Below, in pieces: positions 39,298 to 50,102 of a stretch of 64,000 bases of DNA. The translations under genes and the position numbers were made by a program. Each line of letters begins with the position of its first letter. Position 1 is the first letter of the stretch. This DNA is from Mycolicibacterium chubuense NBB4 (GTDB taxonomy: Bacteria > Actinomycetota > Actinomycetes > Mycobacteriales > Mycobacteriaceae): the NCBI RefSeq assembly GCF_000266905.1, contig NC_018027.1:5270001-5334000 (forward strand), written 5' to 3'. Under the pieces are notes generated by a model that was not told where the DNA came from, searched no databases, and saw only the letters and a program-made list of their open reading frames with translations.

Positions 39298-39885
39298 ATG
39301 GCGGAAACGACGACGGTGCCCGCGCCCGTGGCGGACCGCCTGCTGGACGGGCTGGCGTCGTCGATCGGGGAGCGCGGCTACCGGGACACCACGGTCGCCG
39401 ACGTCGTCCGGCACGCGCGCACGTCCAAGCGCACGTTCTACCAACAGTTCGCCGGCAAGGACGAGTGCCTGATCGAGCTGCTGCGCAGGAACAACGCCGA
39501 TCTCATCGCCGCCATCGCGGCCGCCGTGGACCCCGACGCGGACTGGCAGGCCCAGATCCGGCAGGCCGTGGACGCCTACATCGAACACATCGACAGCCGG
39601 GCCGCGATCACGCTGTGCTGGATCCGGGAGGCGCCCGCCCTCGGTGCGGTCGCCCGACCGCTGCACAGACAGGTGATGGCTGAACTGACCGAGTTGCTGG
39701 TGACGCTGACGGGCAGCGCCGGCTTCCGGCGCGCGGGCCTGGCCCCCGTGACGCCGCCGCTGGCTCTCATCCTGCTCGGCGGATTACGGGAGCTGACCGC
39801 ACTTTTCGTCGAAGACGGCCGGGATGTGCAGGGCCTCGCCGAGCCCGCGGTGACCGCGGCGACCGCGCTCGTCGGCGCCCGCTGA
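39298..39885 (+). CDS. TetR-family regulator of cyp138 (Rv0135c-type)
   Basis: Protein of 195 residues. HTH: DGLASSIGERGYRDTTVADVVRHARTSKRTFYQQFAGKDECL; a variable ligand domain follows. Divergent from cyp138 with 45 bases between the starts, carrying GGTACC palindromes, so it is expected to repress cyp138 and itself. Inducer unknown. Confidence 0.9.
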   Translation: MAETTTVPAPVADRLLDGLASSIGERGYRDTTVADVVRHARTSKRTFYQQFAGKDECLIELLRRNNADLIAAIAAAVDPDADWQAQIRQAVDAYIEHIDSRAAITLCWIREAPALGAVARPLHRQVMAELTELLVTLTGSAGFRRAGLAPVTPPLALILLGGLRELTALFVEDGRDVQGLAEPAVTAATALVGAR

Positions 39886-39887
39886 CC

Positions 39888-42252
<2,365 letters not shown>

Positions 42253-42260
<8 letters not shown>

Positions 42261-42978
42261 CGGCGGCGGGTGGCTTCCTGAAGTACAGCGCGACGCTCTT
42301 GCCGATCAGCGGGTTGAGGGCCGACTCCGCGGTGCGCGTCAGCCATGGCCGGCTCATCATGTCCCAGACCAGCAGCTTGTGGTAGGCCGTCACCGCCGGG
42401 TGGTTCGACTTCTCCGTCCCGACAGCGCATTTGAGCCACCAGAACGGCGAGTGCAACGCGTGCGCATGGTGGGTGGCGGTCAGCTGCAGGCCGTGTGCGA
42501 GAACCTTGTCGCGCAGCTCGTCGGCCCGGTAGATGCGGATGTGGCCGCCCTCGTTGGCGTGATACTCGTCGGAGAGCGCCCAGCAGATCTTCTCCGGAAG
42601 CCACCGGGGCACCGTGATCGCCAGCGCGCCACCGGGTTTGAGAACACGCACCAGCTCGGCGATGGCCCGCTCGTCCTCGGGCACGTGCTCGAGGATCTCC
42701 GAGGCGATGACGCAGTCGAATGTGCCGTCGCCATAAGGAAGGTCGAGCGCGTCACCCTTGACGGCCTCGCCCGTGGCCATCGCAGGAGCCTCGCCCTGCT
42801 CCTTCATCGCCTGCAGGATCTGGTCGACGTCGTTGAGGTCCGAGGCGTTCTGGTCGAACCCGATCACATCGGCGCCGCGCCGGAAAGCCTCGAAGGTGTG
42901 CCGGCCCGCGCCGCAACCGACGTCGATCACGGTGGTTCCGGGCCCGACTCCGAGTCGGTCGAAATCGACGGTCAGCAT
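42253..42978 (-). CDS. meT3: MMP 3-O-methyltransferase (putative)
   Basis: SAM-dependent methyltransferase of 241 residues. Motif I TVIDVGCGAGRHTFEAFRRG, motif II/III FDCVIASEILEHVPEDERA, then LKPGGALAITVPRWLPEKI. In the MMP pathway it would methylate mannose O-3 during elongation. The start overlaps the manT stop by seven bases and its own end overlaps mmpH by eight, so the three genes are one tightly coupled operon. Assignment rests on cluster context. Confidence 0.78.
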
Positions 42979-44207
42979 GCCGCGACCCTTTCGCAAGCTC
43001 GCTCGTACACTGCGACTGTCTGTGCCGCAACGGATTCCCAGCTGAACACCTCGAGTGCGCGCCGGCGGCCGTTGTCGCCGAGCCTGCGCAGCTCCCGCGG
43101 GGAGTCGAGCAGTTCGCCGAGCACGGCGGTGAGCTCGTCCACGTCGGCCGGCGTGACGAGCCTGGCGCACCCGCCGTCCTCGCCGACGACCTCCGGGAGT
43201 GCGCCGGCCCGGCTCGCGACGATCGGGGTGCCGCTGGCCATGGCTTCCACGGCGGGCAGCGAGAAACCCTCGTACAACGAAGGGATGCACGCCACTTCGG
43301 CTGACGCCAGCAGGTCCGCCAGTTCGGAGTCGCTCAGACCGCTGGAACTGTGCACGATGTCGGAGATGCCGAGCTCGGCGATCAGCTTCTCGGTCGGGCC
43401 GTTGGGCTCCAGCTTGGCGACGAGCTGCAACTCGAGGTCACGCTCGACGCGCAGCCGGGCGACGGCGTGCAGCAGATGGCTGACCCCCTTGAGCGGCACG
43501 TCCGCACTGGCGATCGCGATGATCCGGTTGCGCACCCGCTGCCGCGCGGGCTGGAAGAGCTGCGTGTCCACTCCGAGCGGCACGACGTGCAACTGATCGG
43601 GGTCGACCGCGAAGTCCTCGGCGATGTCGGCGGCCGACGTCGAGGACACCGTGAGCAACTCGGGGATCTGGCGCGCCACCGTCTTCTGCATCTCGGCGAA
43701 CGCGTACCAGCGCCGCACCAGCGGCTTGCGCCACCACTTGGCCGCGGCGACGTCGAGCACCCGGTCACGCGTGATCGGGTGGTGCACGGTCGCGACGACG
43801 GGCATCCCGGACTTCGCGATCGTCAGCAGGCCGGTGCCCAGGCACTGGTTGTCGTGCACGACGTCGAAGTCGTCGCGACGCGCGGCCAGCAGGCGCGCGA
43901 CGCGCATGCTGAACGTCTTGGGCTCGGGGAAGCCGGCCGTCCAGGTGGTCAGCAGTTCCTCGAGGTCGATGCTGGTCTTGATCTCGCTGGGGCGCGGCAC
44001 CCGGAAGGGGTCGGGCTCGCGGTACAGATCCAGGCTCGGCACCTTGGTCAGCCGGACGCGGGGATCCAGGCCCTCCGGATAGGGCTGCCCGGAGAAGAGC
44101 TCGACATCGTGGCCGAGCTCGACGAGCCCGCGGCTGAGGTGGCGGACATAGACGCCCTGTCCGCCGCAGTGGGTCTTGCTCCGGTAAGACAGCAGTGCGA
44201 TGCGCAT
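42972..44207 (-). CDS. manT: GT4 mannosyltransferase of MMP synthesis
   Basis: GT-B glycosyltransferase of 411 residues. Acceptor side: RIALLSYRSKTHCGGQGVYV; donor side: EGFSLPAVEAMASGTPIVAS, the family EX7E motif, after LGVDTQLFQPARQR. In this cluster ManT adds alpha-1,4-mannose from GDP-mannose to the growing methylmannose chain in the cytosol. First gene of the manT-meT3-mmpH operon, behind a good promoter with a TetR-type palindrome. ATG 44207 gives the family N-terminus. Confidence 0.82.
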   Translation of the reverse strand: MRIALLSYRSKTHCGGQGVYVRHLSRGLVELGHDVELFSGQPYPEGLDPRVRLTKVPSLDLYREPDPFRVPRPSEIKTSIDLEELLTTWTAGFPEPKTFSMRVARLLAARRDDFDVVHDNQCLGTGLLTIAKSGMPVVATVHHPITRDRVLDVAAAKWWRKPLVRRWYAFAEMQKTVARQIPELLTVSSTSAADIAEDFAVDPDQLHVVPLGVDTQLFQPARQRVRNRIIAIASADVPLKGVSHLLHAVARLRVERDLELQLVAKLEPNGPTEKLIAELGISDIVHSSSGLSDSELADLLASAEVACIPSLYEGFSLPAVEAMASGTPIVASRAGALPEVVGEDGGCARLVTPADVDELTAVLGELLDSPRELRRLGDNGRRRALEVFSWESVAAQTVAVYERACERVAAC

Positions 44208-44308
44208 ACTCAGCTCACGCGCCCTGCGCGGCGCACGTCCGCTGAGATCCAGGATGGCGGGCCGCCCTGAGCTGGCCGAATCGTATGGAGCAAGGAATCC
44301 GAACCCTC

Positions 44309-44353
44309 CTGGACATGTGTCCAGACTATAGTTTGACGTGCTAGCTGACGCAA
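44309..44353 (-). promoter_or_regulatory. manT promoter with TetR operator
   Basis: Reading on the minus strand: -35 TTGCGT (44353-44348), 17-base spacer, -10 TATAGT (44330-44325), then the palindrome CTGGACA-CA-TGTCCAG (44324-44309) across the expected transcription start. The core GGACACATGTCC is identical to the tetR/meT1 site. Confidence 0.7.
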
Positions 44354-44435
44354 CGCGTTCGCTAGCTCTGACTACCACAGTCGGCGGCGACCGTCCTGTT
44401 CGCCCTCGTCGGCACCGCCGCGGCCGGTGCCGGGG

Positions 44436-44891
44436 TCACCGGGGCGGGAACCCGCCCGTCGCCACCGGACCCCAGCGCTGGGGGGTGACCCTGATCAGGC
44501 ACTTGCCCTGGTCCACCATCGCCTGGCGGTACTCGTCCCAGTCGGAGTGCTCGCCGGCCACGCAGCGGAAGTACTCCACCAGAGGCTCGACGGCATCGGG
44601 CAGTTCGATCACCTCGGCATCGCCGTCGACCTGCACGTACGGCCCGTTGAACTCGTCGGAGAGCACCACCACGCTGGCTCGCGGCCGGCGCCGGATGTTG
44701 GCCGCCTTCGCCCGCTGCGGGTAGCTCGCCACCACGATGCGCCCCTGGTCGTCCACGCCGCCGGTCACCGGCGAGCTCTGCAGCGATCCGTCGGCGCGGA
44801 ACGTGGTCAGCACCATGTGGTGGCGCGGACGGATGAAGTCGAGCAGTTCGGGCTTCGAGACGGTGTCGGCGGTGGCGAATTTCCGGGCCAT
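44436..44891 (-). CDS. PPOX-class F420-dependent oxidoreductase (Rv0121c-like)
   Basis: Protein of 151 residues with the split beta-barrel flavin/deazaflavin fold. RPRHHMVLTTFRADGSLQSSPVTGGVDDQGRIVVAS and RRPRASVVVLSD are typical of FDOR-B enzymes; the basic RAKAANIRR segment binds the F420 tail. Substrate unknown. Divergent from the DUF222 gene, 47 bases apart. Confidence 0.85.
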   Translation of the reverse strand: MARKFATADTVSKPELLDFIRPRHHMVLTTFRADGSLQSSPVTGGVDDQGRIVVASYPQRAKAANIRRRPRASVVVLSDEFNGPYVQVDGDAEVIELPDAVEPLVEYFRCVAGEHSDWDEYRQAMVDQGKCLIRVTPQRWGPVATGGFPPR

Positions 44892-44925
44892 TGCGCCAGC
44901 GTATCCAGGTGTCGGTCCCCCGCTC

Positions 44926-44931
44926 TAGCCT
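44926..44931 (+). promoter_or_regulatory. Probable -10 of the DUF222-like gene
   Basis: TAGCCT ends seven bases before the ATG at 44939; leaderless arrangement. Confidence 0.4.
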
Positions 44932-44938
44932 GTCGAAC

Positions 44939-45256
44939 ATGAGTTCGAAGAATGATGTGATGTCCGCCCTGGATACCGTGGACGCCGCCCTGCGCGCGGT
45001 GTCCGGTCTGCCGTTCCACGGCCTGTCGCCCGCCGACCAGCGCGCTCTGCTGGTCCGCCTCGACGATCTGACCAAGGAGGTGGCCGCCCTGCAGCGCCGG
45101 CTGCTCGCCCGAATGGTCGGGGGTCCCGCTCCGAGGGAATTCGCCGGGGCGCCGTGGGCCGAGGTGCTCGCGCGCCGGTTGCGCATCTCGGTCGGCGAGG
45201 CTCAGCGGCGCATCGCCGACGCGCAACAGGAGGCGCCGATGCCCAAGACGGCCTGA
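44939..45256 (+). CDS. Short DUF222/13E12-like protein without HNH domain
   Basis: Protein of 105 residues. RRLLARMVGGP, then APWAEVLARRLRISVGEAQRRIADAQQ resembles the DUF222 part of the mycobacterial 13E12 repeat proteins, which normally continue into an HNH endonuclease of 400-500 residues. Here the frame stops cleanly and no HNH remains appear downstream, so it is either a stable single-domain derivative or an old remnant. Own start signal suggests it is expressed. Confidence 0.6.
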   Translation: MSSKNDVMSALDTVDAALRAVSGLPFHGLSPADQRALLVRLDDLTKEVAALQRRLLARMVGGPAPREFAGAPWAEVLARRLRISVGEAQRRIADAQQEAPMPKTA

Positions 45257-45295
45257 CCACCGGGCACGCCGCAACCGCAATAGGGTGGGCGGAGC

Positions 45296-45976
45296 ATGTA
45301 CATCCCGCCCAAGTTCGCGCTGTCGGATGAGGCCACCCGCGCCGCGCTGGCGCCGGGTGGGTTCGCGTATCTCGTCACGCACCAGGCAGAGGGCGTCGGC
45401 GTCGAGGGTGGCGTCGAGGGTGGCATCGAGGGTGGCATCGACGGCATGCTCGTCACTCCGCTGCCGCTGCTCTACGACGGCGAACGGCACTCGCTGATCG
45501 GACACGTGGCGCGCGCCAATCCGCACTGGCGCGCAGCGGGCCGACCGACCGTCGCGATCTTCGGTGGTGCGCAGGCCTACATCTCGCCGAGCCTGTACGC
45601 GACGAAGCGGGAGACCGGCAAGGTCGTGCCCACGTGGAACCACGACGTGTTGACCGTGCACGGATCGCTGTCGGCCCACGACGACCGCGAGTGGCTGCGC
45701 GGCCTGGTCACCCGGCTGACCGCCCACCACGAGCAGGGCCGGCCAGACCCGTGGCGCGTCACCGACGCCCCGGAGTCCTTCGTCACCGGGCAGCTGGGCG
45801 GCATCGTGGGCGTCGAACTGACGATCACCGCGGTCGAGGGCAAGGCGAAGATGTCGCAGAACCAACCGGAGCGCAACCGTCGCGGGGTGATCGACGGCCT
45901 GCGTGAGTCGGGCGACCCTGCCGCGCAGGCCGTGGCCGCCCGCGTCGCCGAAGAGGGTCAGCCGCCCATCGAGTAG
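45296..45976 (+). CDS. PaiB-like FMN-binding negative transcriptional regulator
   Basis: Protein of 226 residues. PaiB landmarks: MYIPPKFALSD, PLPLLYDGERHSLIGHVARANPHWR, TVAIFGGAQAYISPSLY, VPTWNHDVLTVHG and KMSQNQPERNRRGVIDGL. PaiB-type proteins bind FMN; in Bacillus they repress sporulation and degradation genes, while the mycobacterial role is unknown. Residues 35-50 are a Gly-Val-Glu-Gly repeat caused by a 12-base tandem repeat and are an insertion relative to the usual compact fold. Confidence 0.85.
   Translation: MYIPPKFALSDEATRAALAPGGFAYLVTHQAEGVGVEGGVEGGIEGGIDGMLVTPLPLLYDGERHSLIGHVARANPHWRAAGRPTVAIFGGAQAYISPSLYATKRETGKVVPTWNHDVLTVHGSLSAHDDREWLRGLVTRLTAHHEQGRPDPWRVTDAPESFVTGQLGGIVGVELTITAVEGKAKMSQNQPERNRRGVIDGLRESGDPAAQAVAARVAEEGQPPIE
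45398..45445 (+). repeat. 12-base in-frame tandem repeat
   Basis: Four units of GGCGTCGAGGGT (the last two with ATC, the final one diverged) encode GVEG-GVEG-GIEG-GIDG inside the paiB-like gene. Confidence 0.9.
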
Positions 45977-46081
45977 CCGCACCACGGTGATTTTCCGCCG
46001 GCGTTGGGTACTTAGGCACGGTAGGCCGAACAAAGGGGTGATGGTCACGATGTCTGCTCAGTCGATGCCGGTGGTGCGGTC

Positions 46082-47464
46082 ATGACGTTCAACATCACGC
46101 CCACCGCCGCACAGCACGATCTCGCCCGCCGGGCCCACGAGTTCGCCGAAGACGTGGTGCGTCCCGTTGCCGCCGATTACGACCAGCGCCAGGAGTTCCC
46201 GTGGCCGGTGTTGGAGGAAGCGGCTACCCGGGGCTTCTACAGTCCGCTGTTCTATCGGGACCTGATCGGCGACCCGACGGGGCTGTCGCTGCCGATGTTC
46301 ATGGAGGAGCTCTTCTGGGGCTGCGCGGGCATCGGCCTGTCGGTCGTCATGCCCGCCCTGGCGCTGTCGGCCATCGGGCAGGCCGCATCCCCGGAGCAGA
46401 TGCTGCAGTGGGCGCCGGAATGCTTCGGCACGCCCGGCGACATCAAGCTGGCCGCGCTGGCGATCTCCGAGCCTGAAGGCGGCAGCGACGTCCGCAACCT
46501 GCGGACCACCGCGCGCCGGGACGGCGACGACTGGATCATCGACGGGCACAAGATGTGGATCGGCAACGGCGGCATCGCCAACGTGCACGTCGTGAACGCC
46601 GTCGTCGATCAGGAGCTCGGGCACAAGGGACAGGCGCTGTTCATCGTGCCGGGCGGCACCCCCGGCCTCGACATGGTGCGCAAGCTCGACAAGCTCGGCT
46701 GCCGCGCGTCGCACACCGCGGAGCTGAAATTCACCAACGTCCGCGTCCCCGGCGACCACCTGCTCGGCGGCCAGGAGAAGCTGGAGCACAAGCTGGCCCG
46801 TGCCCGCGAGGCGGTGGCGGGCGCCAAGAACTCCGGTTCCGCGACGCTGGGCACCTTCGAACAGACCCGGCCGATGGTCGCCGCCCAGGCCCTCGGAATC
46901 GCCAGGGCCGCATTGGAATACGTCACCGAGTACGCCAATCGGCGGGTGGCGTTCGGCGCGCCGATCATCGACAACCAGGGCATCGCGTTCCCGCTGGCCG
47001 ATCTGGCCACCGGTCTGGATGCCGCGCGTCTGCTCACCTGGCGGGCGTCGTGGATGGCGGCCACCGGTGTGCCGTTCGAGCGCGGCGAGGGCTCGATGTC
47101 GAAGCTGGCCGCCAGCGAGCTCGCCGTGCGCACCACCGAGCGGGCCATCCAGACGATGGGCGGCTGGGGCTACATCAAAGACCATCCGGTCGAGAAGTGG
47201 TATCGGGACGCCAAGCTGTACACCATCTTCGAGGGCACCAGCGAGATTCAGCGCATCGTGATCTCCAATGCGCTGGGCGCCGCCGACGGTAAGCCGCCGC
47301 TGCACGTGGACCTGGAGCCGACGGGCGGGCCGTTCAACCGGATGTTCGGCCGCGGCACCCCGCTCCGCACCCAGGTCGCCAACAGCGCGCTGGAGATGAA
47401 GGACCGGGTGCCCTCGCCGGTGATGAACATGGCGATGAAAGTGCTTCGGCCGCCGAAGAAGTGA
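46082..47464 (+). CDS. Acyl-CoA dehydrogenase
   Basis: Protein of 460 residues. Substrate/FAD motifs LAISEPEGGSDVRNLRT and WIIDGHKMWIGNGGIA; the catalytic Glu is expected in YTIFEGTSEIQRIVIS, and TMGGWGYIKDHPVEKWYRDAK is conserved. It oxidises an acyl-CoA to the enoyl-CoA, passing electrons to ETF. A C-terminal extension of about 60 residues (FNRMFGRGTPLRTQ to PKK) is longer than in short-chain enzymes. Chain length specificity cannot be told. It stands alone, with convergent stops downstream. Confidence 0.88.
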   Translation: MTFNITPTAAQHDLARRAHEFAEDVVRPVAADYDQRQEFPWPVLEEAATRGFYSPLFYRDLIGDPTGLSLPMFMEELFWGCAGIGLSVVMPALALSAIGQAASPEQMLQWAPECFGTPGDIKLAALAISEPEGGSDVRNLRTTARRDGDDWIIDGHKMWIGNGGIANVHVVNAVVDQELGHKGQALFIVPGGTPGLDMVRKLDKLGCRASHTAELKFTNVRVPGDHLLGGQEKLEHKLARAREAVAGAKNSGSATLGTFEQTRPMVAAQALGIARAALEYVTEYANRRVAFGAPIIDNQGIAFPLADLATGLDAARLLTWRASWMAATGVPFERGEGSMSKLAASELAVRTTERAIQTMGGWGYIKDHPVEKWYRDAKLYTIFEGTSEIQRIVISNALGAADGKPPLHVDLEPTGGPFNRMFGRGTPLRTQVANSALEMKDRVPSPVMNMAMKVLRPPKK

Positions 47465-47467
47465 CGG

Positions 47468-49954
47468 TCACATCGCCTCCGGGCCCGGCCGCGCAACGGC
47501 TCTGGTGTCCACGGCACCGGTGGTGACCACCGCCTGCAGCACGCTCATCGCCTTGTCGAACTCCCGTCGGTGCCAGAACCCCGAATGCCCGCAGATCGGC
47601 CCGGTCGGGCACATGTCGTATTCTCCGGCGTCCGGATTCGTCTGTGCGACATCGAGAATGCGGCAATCCGTGTGCAGCGGCACCTCCCACATCGACGTCT
47701 GCGCCGGGCTCTCCGGGGCGTAGACCGGCCTGTCGTTGGACACCCAGCTTCCGATCGGGTCGCTGAGCGCCCACAGGTTGATCCACCGGGGCTCGTGCCG
47801 GACCCGGTGTTTGAGCGTCATCATCGCGTTGCGCCCGAAGTACGCCGGGAAGTTGCGCGCGTACAGCCGCCGCAGCGGTGAGCCGAACGTCAGCAACGGG
47901 TATTGCTCGTGGGGCTTGTGGCATTGCAGCAGCGCCGCGGCCGCGATGATCGTGCCCTGGCTGTGCGCCACCAGGACCACCCTGTTCTCGACGGGTGCCC
48001 CGGTGTGCGGGTCCGTGGTCTGCCGCATCAATTCGTCCATGCGGGCCCGCAGATCCCAGACGGTCCGGCCGCCGTAGGACGGCGGGGTCAGCGGATGGTT
48101 GGCCTCCGGCCAGAACGTGGCCACGTCCCAGAGGATGGCCACCAGCCGCCGCACCTGCCGGTTGCGCACGGCGGCGACCACGACCGCCACCAGACCGATC
48201 ACGATCGCCACCGGGGCGCCCGCGATGAACGTCGTGGTCGCCTGGCGCCACACGGAGGCCGTGGGCCGCAAGCAGTACGCCGTGGCGATCGCGAGGATCA
48301 GCACGAAGCCGAGCGCGGCGAGGGTGGCGATCACCCGCGGCGCCAGGTCGGTCAACGACGCCAGCGCTCGGGACCGGGTGATCTTCTCCTCAACGACGTT
48401 CGGCGCCAGTTGTTCGACGGGGCACGGTTCGGCGGGCCGGTCCTCGCCGGGCGGCGGGCACCTCAGGGCGGCCCGGATCGCGCTGCGGCGCACGCGATAG
48501 ACGCCCACCCACAGGTACAGCCCGATCACGAGCGCCGCGGCGATCAGCAACACCACCGCCGCCGCGGTCCAGATGTAGGGCACTGGCACGACCAGCCGCG
48601 CCGGTTCGGTCACCGCGGCCACCCTGTCCTCGAACAGCCCCGCCGGGGTGTGCAGCGTCACCGCGCGGGCCTCGAGCGCGTCGACGGCGTCCTTGCCGGT
48701 GAACGCCAGCGTGCCGAGTATCTGTCCCGCCCACAGACCGAAGCCGACGCTGACCCCGCCGCCGAGCAGCCATGCCGTCAACGCCACGAACGGGCCGGTG
48801 AATCCCTTCAACGTCGGGCGGTAGTGCTCACCGCCCTTCGTGGCGGCGATCGAGCCGCCGCGGATCGACAGCCAGGTGCCCGCGAACACCGCCACCAGCA
48901 GCACGACCTGCGTTCCCGCCAGCCAGTCGATGGCCGGGTACAGCGCGGGCAGGGTGATGTCCGGCGGGACGTCGGGAATCCCGCCGTACCGGCCGACCCA
49001 CACCAGCGACACGGCCAGGATTCCGATGGCCGCCCCCCGCAGCGTCATCACCGCGCGGTGCACTCCCGCTCGCGGCGGGTCACCGCCCCTGCCGGTGATC
49101 GTGGTGGACGCGGTCGCGAGCACCATCAGGCCGAGGACGACCAGGTGCACGGTCAGCAGCGCGACGTTGACCCAGCCCACGAGTCCCGAGTGGGTGTACT
49201 TCACCGGCGCGGCGAGGAGCACGGCACCGAGGCCGGCCGTCCACGCGGTCACATGACAGGCGCGCAGCCGCCGCACCGAGGGATCGAAGTTCCAGAACGA
49301 CTGCGCCGCCAGCGGCGTGCAGTGCCCGCGCTCGACGACGGCATGGGGCGGCAGCGCTCCGCAGACCTTCGGTCCCGTCTGCTCGCGCCCGAAGATCCAC
49401 AGCGCGACGATGACCACGACCAACGGCACGGCGGCCACCGCCAGGCGCACACCCGTCGATCTCTCCTGCAGGAAGGCCAGCGGCCCGCGTCCCGCACTGC
49501 AGAAGTCCAGACTGCCGCACTGCCAAGCCGTGATGTCGAGGAACACCACGACCATCGCCAGCAGCAGCGTCAACGTGAACGACAGCGCCAGCAGCCGCAG
49601 CAGGGCCACGACCACCACCGCGGGTCTGCGCCGTGCAACCGGCGGCAGCATCCAGTGCGCCAGATTGATCAGTGTGAAGGGCAGGAACAACACCCACACC
49701 GCGCGGCTGGCCTTCCCCGACGTCAGACCACCCCACGAGTACACCTCCATGAGGCGCCGCCACGTCCCCGGTTCGGGCGGGCTGATGGTGTCGTCGATCC
49801 ATCGCGCCCGGCGGTAGGTACCGGCCCGGGCGTCGCCGTACTGCTGGTGCAGGAGCTCCTTCGGGCAATCCAGCAAGGACTCCGGCGGGGTGCCCGACAC
49901 CCCGTGGACCCGCAGCTCGACGACGGTTTTCCCGCCAATGATCCCCCCGGACAT
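47468..49954 (-). CDS. Multi-pass membrane protein with alpha/beta-hydrolase domain
   Basis: Protein of 828 residues. The N-terminus starts a hydrolase-like strand (TVVELRVHGVSGTPPESLL). About ten helices follow between residues 75 and 610. The C-terminal region has the nucleophile elbow VVLVAHSQGTIIAAAALL (GxSxG variant AHSQG), then LTFGSPLRRLYARNFPAYFG and late His residues (PICGHSGFWHRREFD). So the hydrolase fold appears split by the membrane block. Substrate is perhaps a membrane lipid. Start at the second Met, before GGIIGGK. Confidence 0.65.
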   Translation of the reverse strand: MSGGIIGGKTVVELRVHGVSGTPPESLLDCPKELLHQQYGDARAGTYRRARWIDDTISPPEPGTWRRLMEVYSWGGLTSGKASRAVWVLFLPFTLINLAHWMLPPVARRRPAVVVVALLRLLALSFTLTLLLAMVVVFLDITAWQCGSLDFCSAGRGPLAFLQERSTGVRLAVAAVPLVVVIVALWIFGREQTGPKVCGALPPHAVVERGHCTPLAAQSFWNFDPSVRRLRACHVTAWTAGLGAVLLAAPVKYTHSGLVGWVNVALLTVHLVVLGLMVLATASTTITGRGGDPPRAGVHRAVMTLRGAAIGILAVSLVWVGRYGGIPDVPPDITLPALYPAIDWLAGTQVVLLVAVFAGTWLSIRGGSIAATKGGEHYRPTLKGFTGPFVALTAWLLGGGVSVGFGLWAGQILGTLAFTGKDAVDALEARAVTLHTPAGLFEDRVAAVTEPARLVVPVPYIWTAAAVVLLIAAALVIGLYLWVGVYRVRRSAIRAALRCPPPGEDRPAEPCPVEQLAPNVVEEKITRSRALASLTDLAPRVIATLAALGFVLILAIATAYCLRPTASVWRQATTTFIAGAPVAIVIGLVAVVVAAVRNRQVRRLVAILWDVATFWPEANHPLTPPSYGGRTVWDLRARMDELMRQTTDPHTGAPVENRVVLVAHSQGTIIAAAALLQCHKPHEQYPLLTFGSPLRRLYARNFPAYFGRNAMMTLKHRVRHEPRWINLWALSDPIGSWVSNDRPVYAPESPAQTSMWEVPLHTDCRILDVAQTNPDAGEYDMCPTGPICGHSGFWHRREFDKAMSVLQAVVTTGAVDTRAVARPGPEAM

Positions 49955-50102
49955 GCACTCATAGTGACGGCTCGGCCGGCCGGGCACCCGCTATCCGGCG
50001 AACTTCGGAGAAACCCGGTACCCCTGGTTTCACCTGTGAAGGTTCTGGCAATATTACCGACCGGTCAGATAGGTATCGGACGCTCGGCGGGAGGGGTTGA
50101 CG

